Below, one piece after another: positions 1 through 6,653 of a DNA stretch of 29,608 nucleotides. Each line of letters opens with the position of its first letter. The stretch's first letter is position 1. Both the position numbers and the translations under genes were made by a program. The DNA comes from an uncultured Collinsella sp. Lineage in GTDB: Bacteria > Actinomycetota > Coriobacteriia > Coriobacteriales > Coriobacteriaceae. Below the pieces are notes generated by a model. The model was not told where the DNA came from. It made no database searches and saw only the letters and a program-made list of their open reading frames with translations. The stretch spans positions 1-29,608 of the forward strand of contig CABUOA010000023.1 in assembly GCA_902493145.1 (NCBI GenBank). Direction: 5' to 3'.

Positions 1-1
1 C

Positions 2-208
2 CGCGACGTCACCGTGACCTTCGACGAGAACGGCGGCGAGACCAAGGCCGACCCCTCCTCCCAGACCAAGACCACCGAGCCGGGTGCTCTGGCTTCGACA
101 GGGGAGAGACTGCTGCCGGTTCTTCCGCTGGCAGTTGTCGGATCTGCTTTGACTTCTTTGGGCTTGCTGCTCGAATACAACCGCAAGAAGAGGCGGAACG
201 ATAAATAA
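2..208 (+). CDS. C-terminal end of a sortase-anchored cell-surface protein (5' end outside window)
   Basis: The reading frame is open from the first bases of the window to TAA at 206-208, so only about 68 residues are seen. They show a low-complexity Thr/Ser/Lys/Glu stretch, the pentapeptide LASTG, a hydrophobic segment (LLPVLPLAVVGSALTSLGLL) and a short basic tail (NRKKRRNDK). This is the three-part cell-wall sorting signal: a sortase cuts between Thr and Gly and links the protein to peptidoglycan. LAxTG rather than LPxTG is the signal associated in actinobacteria with class E sortases; which sortase is used here is inference. The ectodomain lies outside the window, so its function (adhesin, pilin, enzyme) cannot be told. 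An IS element begins 24 bases downstream. Confidence 0.8.
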   Translation, partial: RDVTVTFDENGGETKADPSSQTKTTEPGALASTGERLLPVLPLAVVGSALTSLGLLLEYNRKKRRNDK

Positions 209-238
209 ATAATGGCCAGCCATGGCTTTAAATGAACT

Positions 239-280
239 GCCTCCCATTTCTTGGACATGAGAAATGGGAGGCTTTCTTTA
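239..280 (+). promoter_or_regulatory. Perfect 13-bp hairpin at IS left end covering the OrfA ribosome-binding site
   Basis: GCCTCCCATTTCT (239-251) pairs perfectly with AGAAATGGGAGGC (260-272) around an 8-base loop and is followed by tttctttATG. The 5' arm is the IS inverted repeat; the 3' arm contains the GGGAGG Shine-Dalgarno (266-271) of the OrfA start at 280. A transcript entering from the upstream surface gene would fold this stem, hiding the start and possibly terminating at the T-rich stretch. It may now serve as the terminator of the surface-protein gene. Confidence 0.65.
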
Positions 281-496
281 TGCGCGTTGATTTGAGAGTG
301 AAGCATGATGTCGAGGCCAGGAAGGCGGCCATAGGGCTCTTCGAGCTCGGGCACGGGTATAAATCTGCCGCGATCGCCCTTTCGCTTCCCGCGGAAGCCG
401 TGAGAAGATGGCAGGAGATATACCGCGCGTTCGGGAGCGAGGTGCTGCTGCGCATGGACGGAAAGCGGGGCAGGTACACATACGAGCAGAAGGCCG
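280..496 (+). pseudogene. IS3-family OrfA fragment (helix-turn-helix part only)
   Basis: ATG at 280 follows GGGAGG at 266-271 with an 8-base gap. About 70 residues are recognisable: a basic helical segment with an OrfA-type helix-turn-helix (GHGYKSAAIALSLPAEAVRRW) and the start of a second module (GRYTYEQK). OrfA normally continues with a second helix-turn-helix and a leucine zipper used for multimerisation and binding of the IS ends; these are missing. After about 496 the frame runs on to 1236 but encodes Arg/Gly-rich out-of-frame reading of the OrfB region. The following OrfB lies in the +1 frame, not the -1 frame used for programmed frameshifting in IS3, so a working OrfAB fusion is unlikely. 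Confidence 0.7.
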
Positions 497-499
497 CCG

Positions 500-1225
500 G
501 TGGCCGCCGAGATCTTCTCGCGCACCGCCAACGGCTGCGGGCACCGGCAGATAGCGATGTGCCTCAGGGCGGAAGAGGGGGCCGTGATAGCCGACAAGAC
601 CGTGCTCAAGATGATGCGCGAGATGGGGATCCGCTGCGGTATCAGACGCGAGACGGCCTACCACGGGTACAACTCGTACAGGGGCGTCGTCGGCAGGACG
701 TTCGAGAACGTGATCGCGAGGGATTTCGACGCCGGGGCCCCGTGGCGGAAGCTGGGAACGGACGTCACCGAGTTCAAGGTGGCGGGCGGCAAGGCCTACT
801 GGGCCCCGACGCTGGACTTCTGCACCAAGGAGATCGTGGCGAGCGACATATCGACCACGCCCGACATGGCCCAGCAGGTCAGGATGCTCGACGAGCTGCT
901 GTCCAAGATCCCCGAGGGCGCCGCCCCGACCATGCACTCGGACCGGGGCTGGCAGTACCAGCACGCCTCGTACACATCCAGGCTCGAGGCCGCCGGCATC
1001 GTCCAGAGCATGTCCAGGAAGGCGAACTGCATCGACAACGCCGCCACCGAGCAGCTCTTCGGCCACGTCAAGGACGAGTTCTACCGGGGCCGCGAGTGGA
1101 AGACGTTCGAGGATTTCAAACGCGACCCGGAGGAATACATAGTTCACTGGAACACGAGCCGGAGGCAGGTAAGATTGAAGGGCCTGACCCCGGAGGAGTT
1201 CCGGAATCAGGCCCTCGCGGCCTAG
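500..1225 (+). CDS. IS3-family transposase OrfB, N-terminally truncated (integrase core intact)
   Basis: A 241-residue frame opens with GTG at 500, which has no Shine-Dalgarno. It begins inside the HTH_21-like region before the catalytic core (ANGCGHRQIAMCLR), then has the rve retroviral-integrase fold with the acidic triad D88 (GTDVTEF), D148 (HSDRGWQY) and E184 (NAATEQLFGHVK), the last two spaced by 35 residues as in the IS3 D,D(35)E signature, and the C-terminal HWNTSRRQ motif typical of OrfB. The roughly 50-60 N-terminal residues usual before this point are absent, and the upstream OrfA fragment is out of frame. The active site looks preserved, but expression and DNA binding are doubtful. 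I treat it as a remnant. Confidence 0.75.
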   Translation: MAAEIFSRTANGCGHRQIAMCLRAEEGAVIADKTVLKMMREMGIRCGIRRETAYHGYNSYRGVVGRTFENVIARDFDAGAPWRKLGTDVTEFKVAGGKAYWAPTLDFCTKEIVASDISTTPDMAQQVRMLDELLSKIPEGAAPTMHSDRGWQYQHASYTSRLEAAGIVQSMSRKANCIDNAATEQLFGHVKDEFYRGREWKTFEDFKRDPEEYIVHWNTSRRQVRLKGLTPEEFRNQALAA

Positions 1226-1299
1226 TCGCTATTTAGGGCGTCCAAGATTTGGGACGCAGTTCATTTTCACTCTGGTTTTGCATTCCTGGATAGATAGAA

Positions 1300-1333
1300 A
1301 AGAAACCGCCTTCTCAAAAGAAAGCGGTTTCTT
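1300..1333. terminator. Bidirectional-looking hairpin between the IS and rpmB
   Basis: AAGAAACCGC (1300-1309) pairs with GCGGTTTCTT (1324-1333). Read on the minus strand it is followed by tttctatcta and would end the rpmB transcript about 65 bases past its stop. On the plus strand it is probably the original terminator of the surface-protein gene, now separated from it by the IS. Confidence 0.6.
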
Positions 1334-1399
1334 ATAGTTCTATATGAACGCGAGGTCTTTGACCCGGAGAGTCCGAGGTACTTGTTGGTAAGACCTTAT

Positions 1400-1588
1400 T
1401 TAGGAGCGCGCAACCTTGCCAGACTTGAGGCAGGTGGAGCAAACGTTCATCTTGCGACGGTGATCATCGACGACGACGTAGACGCGCTGGATGTTGGGGC
1501 GGAACTTACGGTTGGTGACGCGGTGAGAGTGGCTGATGGAGCGACCGGCAACGGGGTGCTTACCGCAAACTTCGCAAACTTTGGACAT
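1400..1588 (-). CDS. rpmB: 50S ribosomal protein L28, zinc-binding form
   Basis: The 62-residue protein begins MSKVCEVCGKHPVAGRSISH, the standard L28 N-terminus, and goes on with the family's HRVTNRKFRPNIQ segment. It keeps two CxxC pairs (C5/C8 and C50/C53), marking the zinc-ribbon C+ paralogue; bacteria under zinc limitation often carry a Cys-free second copy elsewhere. L28 is a small structural protein of the large subunit. The start at 1588 is preferred to the upstream in-frame ATG at 1636 because GGAGGG lies just before it and family members start there. The gene stands alone, divergent from the pyr operon, with its own extended -10 promoter. Confidence 0.95.
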   Translation of the reverse strand: MSKVCEVCGKHPVAGRSISHSHRVTNRKFRPNIQRVYVVVDDHRRKMNVCSTCLKSGKVARS

Positions 1589-1642
1589 AACTGACCCTCC
1601 TTGGGCGACAAACGAACATGTCGCGTTAACAAACAAGCCTGA

Positions 1643-1651
1643 ACTATAGCA
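1643..1651 (-). promoter_or_regulatory. Extended -10 promoter of rpmB
   Basis: On the minus strand this reads TGCTATAGT: an extended TGn followed by TATAGT, about 55-60 bases before the rpmB start. The same GTGCTATAGT core precedes rpsT. A TTGCGC lies upstream but gives a 20-base spacer, so the -35 is unclear. Confidence 0.5.
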
Positions 1652-1879
1652 CAGAAGTTGCTCCCTGTGCGCAATCTACACAGAGATATTCCTCTTTTGG
1701 CGATAGTGCCCACGCTACGGCCCTGGACGTAGATCCGATTTGCGTGCAACAGAGGGGATTATGCCAGCTCGTGCGTGTGTTTTCAAGCTCGTCCCACAAA
1801 TATATATAGGTTTATGGAGCATTGGGCTCCGTTTACGGATTGCTCTGTATTTATGCTCGCAATTAAGCTCGAGGTTGGC

Positions 1880-1885
1880 TACACT
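1880..1885 (+). promoter_or_regulatory. Possible -10 of the pyr operon promoter
   Basis: TACACT would place the start of transcription near 1891-1893, immediately before the leader hairpin at 1895. No good -35 is visible. The assignment depends mainly on its position relative to the attenuator. Confidence 0.3.
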
Positions 1886-1894
1886 ATCCCTTGA

Positions 1895-2000
1895 CCATTA
1901 AAGGGGTACGAGATACCCACATGGAATTACATAGCTGTCAAAGAGCAGCCTTTCCTGTGGGTGTCTGGTCCGCTTTAAGCGGTCGGGCATCTATTTTTTT
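1895..2000 (+). promoter_or_regulatory. pyr operon leader: PyrR-type transcription attenuator
   Basis: Three mutually exclusive structures can be drawn. (1) An early hairpin: CCAT (1895-1898) with ATGG (1921-1924), inner stem GGGTA (1904-1908) with TACCC (1914-1918), and loop CGAGA, which fits the NGNGA core of the PyrR-binding loop known from Bacillus. (2) An antiterminator: GATACCCACA (1912-1921) with TGTGGGTGTC (1956-1965), 9 pairs plus one G-U. (3) A terminator from 1962 ending in seven T. Binding of UMP-PyrR to (1) would block (2) and allow (3). The sequence shows the pairings; regulation by PyrR is inferred from the Bacillus model and from pyrR being the first gene of the operon. Confidence 0.6.
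1962..2000 (+). terminator. Intrinsic terminator of the pyr attenuator
   Basis: An imperfect stem built on CCGC (1970-1973) and GCGG (1979-1982) extends outward through TGTCT and GGGCA with one bulge and one mismatch, and is followed by ctattttttt (1991-2000). Its 5' arm overlaps the antiterminator arm. A second small hairpin (TTGACTG 1999-2005, CAGTCAA 2012-2018) follows before the pyrR ribosome-binding site. Confidence 0.65.
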
Positions 2001-2039
2001 GACTGTGTCAGCAGTCAAGACATGTGAGGAAGGAGATCG

Positions 2040-2624
2040 ATGGGCACGACTTCCCCCAAGGCGGTCATCATGGACGAGACCGCCGTCAATCGAGCGATGA
2101 CCCGCATTGCGCACGAGATTCTCGAGCGCAACGAGGGCTGTGAAGACCTCGCTCTGGTCGGCATTGTCACGCGCGGCGACCTTCTGGCAAAGAAGCTCGC
2201 CGAGGAGATCAAGGAGATCGAGGGCGTCGACGTTCCGCTCGGTAGCCTCGACATCAGCTTCTACCGCGATGACTACGCCACCAATTTCGCTCCCGCGATC
2301 CACGCCACCAACATTCCCTTTAGCGTCGACGGCAAGCGCGTCGTTTTGGTGGACGACATCCTGTATACGGGCCGTACCATTCGCGCCGCTCTGGACGCCG
2401 TTATGGACCTGGGCCGTCCGAGCCGCATTGAGCTGGCAGTCCTCGTTGACCGCGGCCACCGCGAGCTCCCCATCTCGCCGGACTTTGTCGGCAAGAACGT
2501 TCCCTCGTCGCATGAGGAGAACGTGCACCTATATATGAAGGAAGTAGACGGCCGCACCGCTGTCGAGATTAACGACGTCGCGCCGGGTTCCCACGTGGGC
2601 TCCGCGCCGCTGGGAGGTGAGTAG
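2040..2624 (+). CDS. pyrR: PyrR bifunctional pyr operon attenuator / uracil phosphoribosyltransferase
   Basis: The 194-residue protein has the phosphoribosyltransferase fold with the PRPP-binding motif VVLVDDILYTGRT (about residues 100-112) and the PyrR-type ARDG-like start MDETAVNRAMTRIAHEI. PyrR binds UMP/UTP and pyr leader RNA and promotes termination when pyrimidines are plentiful; many members also convert uracil and PRPP to UMP. The ATG at 2040 follows GAGGAAGGAG at 2026-2034. It is first in the operon, downstream of an attenuator with a plausible PyrR-binding hairpin, so self-regulation is likely. Its tail overlaps the pyrB ribosome-binding region. Confidence 0.95.
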   Translation: MGTTSPKAVIMDETAVNRAMTRIAHEILERNEGCEDLALVGIVTRGDLLAKKLAEEIKEIEGVDVPLGSLDISFYRDDYATNFAPAIHATNIPFSVDGKRVVLVDDILYTGRTIRAALDAVMDLGRPSRIELAVLVDRGHRELPISPDFVGKNVPSSHEENVHLYMKEVDGRTAVEINDVAPGSHVGSAPLGGE

Positions 2625-2628
2625 TACC

Positions 2629-3573
2629 GTGGCGTTCAACCATAAGCACCTGATCGACATTACCGAGTACTCCGAAGAGGACCTCAAGCTCATCCTCGAG
2701 ACCGCCAAGGCGTTCTCCGAGGTCAACGAGCGTGCGATCAAGAAGGTCCCCACGCTCAAGGGCAAGACCATCGTCAACATGTTCAACGAGCCCTCGACGC
2801 GTACCCGCAGCTCCTTCGAGCTCGCCGAGAAGCGCCTTTCGGCCGACAGCCTCAACTTCGGCGGCTCCTCGACCTCCACGGTCAAGGGTGAGAGCCTCGT
2901 CGACACTGTCGAGACCCTCAACGCCTACAAGATCGACTGCATCGTCGTGCGCGATAAGCACGCCGGTGCTCCCTACATCGTCACGCAGAACTCGCCCGCG
3001 AGCGTTATCTGCGCCGGCGACGGCAAGCACAACCATCCCACGCAGGCCCTGCTCGACCTGTACACCATCTGGGAGCACAAGGGTGACTTCCACGGTCTGA
3101 AGGTCGCCGTCGTCGGCGATATCGCGCACTCCCGTGTCTGCGGCTCGCTGATCCCCGCCCTTAAGATCATGGGCTGCGAGACCTACGCTGTCGCCCCCGG
3201 CACGCTGCTGCCGCCGGCGCCCGAGGTTCTGGGTTGCGACCACGTGACGAGCGACCTCGATTCCGTCCTGCCCGAGCTGGACGTCGTCTACATGCTGCGC
3301 GTGCAGCAGGAGCGCCTTGAGGGCGCTCCGTTCCCCACGATTCGCGAGTATCACAAGCTCTTCGGCCTGACCAAGGACCGCGAGAAGCTCATGAAGCCCG
3401 ATGCGATCATCTGCCACCCGGGCCCCATCAACCGCGGCGTCGAGTTCGACTCCTATATGGCCGACCACCCGCAACGCTCCGTCATCCTGGAGCAGGTCTA
3501 CGCCGGTATCTGCGTGCGTATGGCTATCCTGTATCTGCTGCTTGGAGGTGCCGATAATGGCCTTGCTTCTTAA
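2629..3573 (+). CDS. pyrB: Aspartate carbamoyltransferase catalytic subunit
   Basis: It joins carbamoyl phosphate and aspartate to give N-carbamoyl-aspartate, the committed step of UMP synthesis. The 314-residue protein has the carbamoyl-phosphate loop STRTR (56-60), HPTQ (136-139), the aspartate-domain VVYMLRVQQER segment and the HPGPINRG motif. I chose GTG at 2629 because the GGGAGGTGA at 2612-2620 is 8 bases upstream; another in-frame GTG at 2617 lies inside that ribosome-binding site. No regulatory pyrI is present next to it, which fits the unregulated trimeric type, controlled here through transcription. The 3' end overlaps pyrC by 17 bases. Confidence 0.96.
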   Translation: MAFNHKHLIDITEYSEEDLKLILETAKAFSEVNERAIKKVPTLKGKTIVNMFNEPSTRTRSSFELAEKRLSADSLNFGGSSTSTVKGESLVDTVETLNAYKIDCIVVRDKHAGAPYIVTQNSPASVICAGDGKHNHPTQALLDLYTIWEHKGDFHGLKVAVVGDIAHSRVCGSLIPALKIMGCETYAVAPGTLLPPAPEVLGCDHVTSDLDSVLPELDVVYMLRVQQERLEGAPFPTIREYHKLFGLTKDREKLMKPDAIICHPGPINRGVEFDSYMADHPQRSVILEQVYAGICVRMAILYLLLGGADNGLAS

Positions 3574-4846
3574 GAATGCCCACGTCGTCGATCCGTCCGT
3601 CGAGCTTGACGGTGTCGTCGACGTCCTGATCGACGGTGACAAGATCGCCGAGGTCGGCGAGAACCTCGCCGCCGAGGGAGCCGAGGTCCGCGACCTTTCC
3701 GGCAAGTTTCTCGTCCCCGGCCTGGTGGATATGCACGTGCATCTGCGCGAGCCTGGCTACGAGGTCAAAGAGGACATCGAGAGCGGCACTCGCGCAGCTG
3801 CCAAGGGCGGCTTTACCGGTGTGTGCTCCATGCCCAACACCGATCCCGTCACCGATAACGGCACCGTCGTGGAGTTCGTCAAGTCCCGCGCTGCCGAGGT
3901 CGGCCACTGCCGCGTCTATCCGTCGGGCGCCATGACCCGCGGTCTTAAGGGCGAGGCCATGTCCGAGATGGGCGATATGGTCGCCCACGGCGCCGTCGCC
4001 TTCACCGACGATGGTCGCGGCGTGCAGGGCGCGGGCATGCTCCGTCGCTGCATGGACTACGGCAAGATGTTCGGCAAGGTCTTTATGAGCCACTGCCAGG
4101 ACGAGGATCTGGTCGGCCACGGCCAGATCAACGAGGGCAAGGTCTCGACCCGTCTGGCCCTCGAGGGTTGGCCGGCCGCCGGCGAGGAGCTTCAGATTGC
4201 CCGCGACATCGAGATTGCCAAGCTGACCGGTGCCAAGCTGCACATCCAGCACATCTCCACCGCTCATGGCCTGGAGCTCGTGCGTGCCGGTAAGGCTGCC
4301 GGTGTCCAGGTGACCTGCGAGGCCACCCCGCACCACATGTTCCTGACCGAGAACGACCTGGACGAGACCTACAACACCTCGCTCAAGGTCAATCCGCCGC
4401 TGCGCACCGACGAGGATGCCGAGGCCATCCGTCAGGGTGTCATCGACGGTACCGTCGACGCTATCGTTACCGACCACGCTCCCCACACCCCGTGGGAGAA
4501 GGCCCGCGAGTTCGAGCTCGCGCCCTTTGGAATGATTGGCCTCGAGACTTCGCTGTCGCTCGTGCTCACTGAGCTGGTCAACACGGGCAAGATGAGCGTG
4601 AGCCGCATGGTCGAGCTCATGGCCATCAAGCCGCGTGAGATTCTGGGCCTCGATCAGGTTCAGGTCAAGGCGGGCTCTGTCGCCGACCTGACCGTGTTCG
4701 ACCCCTCCGCAACCTGGACGGTTGGCGAGGACGGTTACGAGTCGCGCGCCGAGAACTCCGGTTTTGCCGGCCGCACGCTCACCGGTCGTGCCACCGATGT
4801 ATTTGTCGGTGGCAAGCAGACGCTCGCCGACGGTTGCATCTGCTAG
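3557..4846 (+). CDS. pyrC: Dihydroorotase, class I
   Basis: It cyclises N-carbamoyl-aspartate to dihydroorotate. The 429-residue protein has the metal-binding DMHVHLREPG near residue 58, SMPNTDPVTDNG, the AFTDDG aspartate typical of class I, HCQDED, the HIQHIST histidines, TPHH and the catalytic DHAPH. This is the amidohydrolase layout of long class I enzymes rather than the shorter E. coli-like class II. ATG at 3557 lies inside the end of pyrB with GGAGG 8 bases upstream, so the two are probably translationally coupled; the open frame extends further upstream, but only as overlap with pyrB. Confidence 0.96.
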   Translation: MALLLKNAHVVDPSVELDGVVDVLIDGDKIAEVGENLAAEGAEVRDLSGKFLVPGLVDMHVHLREPGYEVKEDIESGTRAAAKGGFTGVCSMPNTDPVTDNGTVVEFVKSRAAEVGHCRVYPSGAMTRGLKGEAMSEMGDMVAHGAVAFTDDGRGVQGAGMLRRCMDYGKMFGKVFMSHCQDEDLVGHGQINEGKVSTRLALEGWPAAGEELQIARDIEIAKLTGAKLHIQHISTAHGLELVRAGKAAGVQVTCEATPHHMFLTENDLDETYNTSLKVNPPLRTDEDAEAIRQGVIDGTVDAIVTDHAPHTPWEKAREFELAPFGMIGLETSLSLVLTELVNTGKMSVSRMVELMAIKPREILGLDQVQVKAGSVADLTVFDPSATWTVGEDGYESRAENSGFAGRTLTGRATDVFVGGKQTLADGCIC

Positions 4847-4866
4847 CATAGCCTTATCGCTTTTGT

Positions 4867-4900
4867 GCGCGGCGCCCTTGCGGTGCCGCGCTTTCTGTTC
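4867..4900 (+). terminator. GC-rich hairpin between pyrC and pyrK
   Basis: GCGCGGC (4867-4873) pairs with GCCGCGC (4885-4891), followed by tttctgttcgttt. It resembles a weak intrinsic terminator inside the operon and may lower expression of the distal genes. No clear promoter is seen before pyrK. Confidence 0.4.
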
Positions 4901-4938
4901 GTTTAGACCATGCAACCGCATGGGGGATTGGAGCGTCT

Positions 4939-5730
4939 ATGCCCACACCTTCCACTGCACGCATGCACGACTTCGAGGTCGTCTCGAACCGGGAGATCGC
5001 CGACGGCATCTTCTCGCTCGTCATCTCGGCCCCCAAGCTTGCAAGTGCGCTCAAGCCCGGTCAGTTTGTGAACATCGCCGTCCCCGGCGATGCGTCTTCT
5101 CTGCTTCGTGTGCCCTTGAGTTTCTACCGCGCCGACGCCGAGGCCGGCACCGTCGAGCTGTGGTACGCCGTCGTGGGCGACGATACCCGCCGTTTGTCCC
5201 AGATGGGCCCTGGCTCCACCTCTAACCTGTTGGGCCCCGGTGGCCGTGGCTGGATGGTACCCGAGGGCACCAGGAAGGCACTGCTCGTCGCCGGTGGCAT
5301 CGGCGTTCCGCCTGTGCTGTGTCTTGCCGGCATGCTTGCCGAGCAGGGTGTTGATGTGGACGTGTGCCTGGGCTTCGGCACCGCTTCCAAAGTCGTGGGT
5401 GTCGATGAGTTCCGTGCGCTGGGCGCCACGGTTAACGTGTGCACCGACGACGGTTCGCTCGGCACGCACGGTTTTTGCACCGATCCTGCCGCAGAACTGC
5501 TTGGCGAGGGCGGCTACGACTACGTGGCCAGCTGCGGCCCCGCCGTCATGATGAAGAAAGTCGCCGCCGCTGCCGCTGAGGCCGGTGCGTACTGCGAGGT
5601 GTCGCTCGAGCGCATGATGAGCTGTGGCTTTGGCGCCTGCAACACCTGCAATGTCGAGACGGTTGACGGTATGAAGGGTGCTTGTATGTGCGGCCCCGTG
5701 TTCGATGCTTCCAAGGTGGTGGTCTTCTAG
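4939..5730 (+). CDS. pyrK: Dihydroorotate dehydrogenase electron-transfer subunit
   Basis: This FAD and [2Fe-2S] partner passes electrons from PyrD to NAD+. The 263-residue protein is a ferredoxin-reductase-like fold: FAD-binding RVPLSFY (57-63), the NAD-binding glycine loop VAGGIGVPP (117-125), and a C-terminal cluster site C229-x4-C234-x2-C237-x11-C249 within a CGFGACNTC sequence. It sits directly before pyrD, as expected for the class 1B heterotetramer PyrD2PyrK2. ATG at 4939 has a purine-rich ggattggag upstream. Its stop overlaps the pyrD start by one base. Confidence 0.94.
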   Translation: MPTPSTARMHDFEVVSNREIADGIFSLVISAPKLASALKPGQFVNIAVPGDASSLLRVPLSFYRADAEAGTVELWYAVVGDDTRRLSQMGPGSTSNLLGPGGRGWMVPEGTRKALLVAGGIGVPPVLCLAGMLAEQGVDVDVCLGFGTASKVVGVDEFRALGATVNVCTDDGSLGTHGFCTDPAAELLGEGGYDYVASCGPAVMMKKVAAAAAEAGAYCEVSLERMMSCGFGACNTCNVETVDGMKGACMCGPVFDASKVVVF

Positions 5731-6653
5731 TGGGTACCGTGAACATGGCCGTCGATTTCGGCGGCGTCAAGATGCAGAACCCCATTAACACCGCAGCCGG
5801 TACCTTTGGCTACGGTTGGCAGTTCCAGAACTTCTTTGATGTTTCCCAGCTGGGCGCCATCACCACCAAGGGTTGCGCTGCCGAGCCCTGGCCCGGCAAT
5901 CCCGCGCCCCGCATGGCCGAAATTCCCGGCGGTATGATCAACTCCGTGGGTCTTCAGAACCCCGGCGTGGCCGCCTTTGCCCGTGAGTCCGGTCCGTGGC
6001 TCGAACAGCTGTCCAAGGACGGCTGCCAGGTCATCTGTCAGGTTGCCGGTCACTCCGTTGACGAGTTTGTCCGCGCACTCGAGATGTATGTCGAGCTATG
6101 CCCCTGGGCTGCCGGCTACGAGATCAACGTGAGCTGCCCCAACATCGCCGCCGGCGGTGCCGCCATGGGCTCCACGCCCGAGGGCGCCTCTTCCGTCATG
6201 GCCGCCTGCCGCAAGGTGACTGATAAGCCGCTGTTCGTGAAGATGGCGCCGGTCAACGTCGCTGAGATCGCCAAGGCCCTCGAGGCTGCCGGCGCCGACG
6301 GCCTTTCGGTCATCAACTCCATCCAGGGCATGGCCATCGACGTCCATACCCGCAAGTCCCGCGTGGCCAAGCCCAAGGGCGGCCTTTCGGGCCCGCTGTG
6401 CCACCACATCGCCGTGCGCATGGTCTGGGAGGTTGCCCAGGCCGTCGATATCCCCATCAACGGTGTTGGCGGTGTCATGACTGGCGAGGATGCGGCTGAG
6501 TTTATCCTGGCCGGCGCCACCTGCGTGTCGGTCGGCATGGCCAACTTCGTCGATCCGTGTGCTTCGCTTAAGATCGCGCATGAGCTCGAGGCCTGGGCCG
6601 AGTCCCAGGGCGTAAAGGACATCAACGAGCTGGTGGGTGCTTTCGAATGCTAG
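5730..6653 (+). CDS. pyrD: Dihydroorotate dehydrogenase, class 1B catalytic subunit
   Basis: It oxidises dihydroorotate to orotate on FMN and works with PyrK. The 307-residue TIM barrel shows the N-terminal KMQNPINTAAGTFGYG, the substrate and active-site motif NVSCPN with the class 1 base C136, the lysine-containing VKMAPV, and the C-terminal FMN-phosphate region GVGGVMTGEDAAEFILAGA. GTG at 5730 shares its first base with the pyrK TAG and has AAGGTGG upstream; GTG 5739 and ATG 5745 are alternatives, so the start is uncertain by up to five codons. The end overlaps pyrF by 7 bases. Confidence 0.94.
   Translation: MGTVNMAVDFGGVKMQNPINTAAGTFGYGWQFQNFFDVSQLGAITTKGCAAEPWPGNPAPRMAEIPGGMINSVGLQNPGVAAFARESGPWLEQLSKDGCQVICQVAGHSVDEFVRALEMYVELCPWAAGYEINVSCPNIAAGGAAMGSTPEGASSVMAACRKVTDKPLFVKMAPVNVAEIAKALEAAGADGLSVINSIQGMAIDVHTRKSRVAKPKGGLSGPLCHHIAVRMVWEVAQAVDIPINGVGGVMTGEDAAEFILAGATCVSVGMANFVDPCASLKIAHELEAWAESQGVKDINELVGAFEC

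Larger units (their letters stand above)
233..1263 (+). mobile_element. IS3-family insertion sequence, internally deleted, both ends intact
   Basis: The ends are imperfect inverted repeats: 233-256 (tgaactgcctcccatttctt then ggac) and 1240-1263, whose reverse complement begins tgaactgcgtcccaaatctt and also ends ggac; they match at 21 of 24 positions. The ends have the TG...CA form usual in IS3. Inside are an OrfA fragment and an OrfB catalytic domain in different frames. Total length is 1,031 bp, against about 1.2-1.5 kb for full elements of this family, consistent with loss of several hundred bases at the OrfA/OrfB junction near 490-500. No 3-4 bp target duplication is seen (flanks aaa and ttt), so the insertion is old or its neighbourhood has recombined. 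Confidence 0.85.

Noticed and set aside
488..502. Programmed frameshift joining OrfA and OrfB of the IS
   Set aside because: OrfB is in the +1 frame, no slippery A-run is present, and conserved parts of both proteins are missing at the junction, so a deletion explains it better.
1799..1810. TATATATA-rich stretch as a promoter
   Set aside because: No -35 partner and no fitting gene start nearby; transcription of pyr is better placed at about 1892.
1760..1900. Small open frame from ATG 1760
   Set aside because: No ribosome-binding site, atypical codons, and it runs into the pyr leader.
2617..2628. GTG at 2617 as the start of pyrB
   Set aside because: It lies within the GGGAGGTGA ribosome-binding site; GTG 2629 is correctly spaced.
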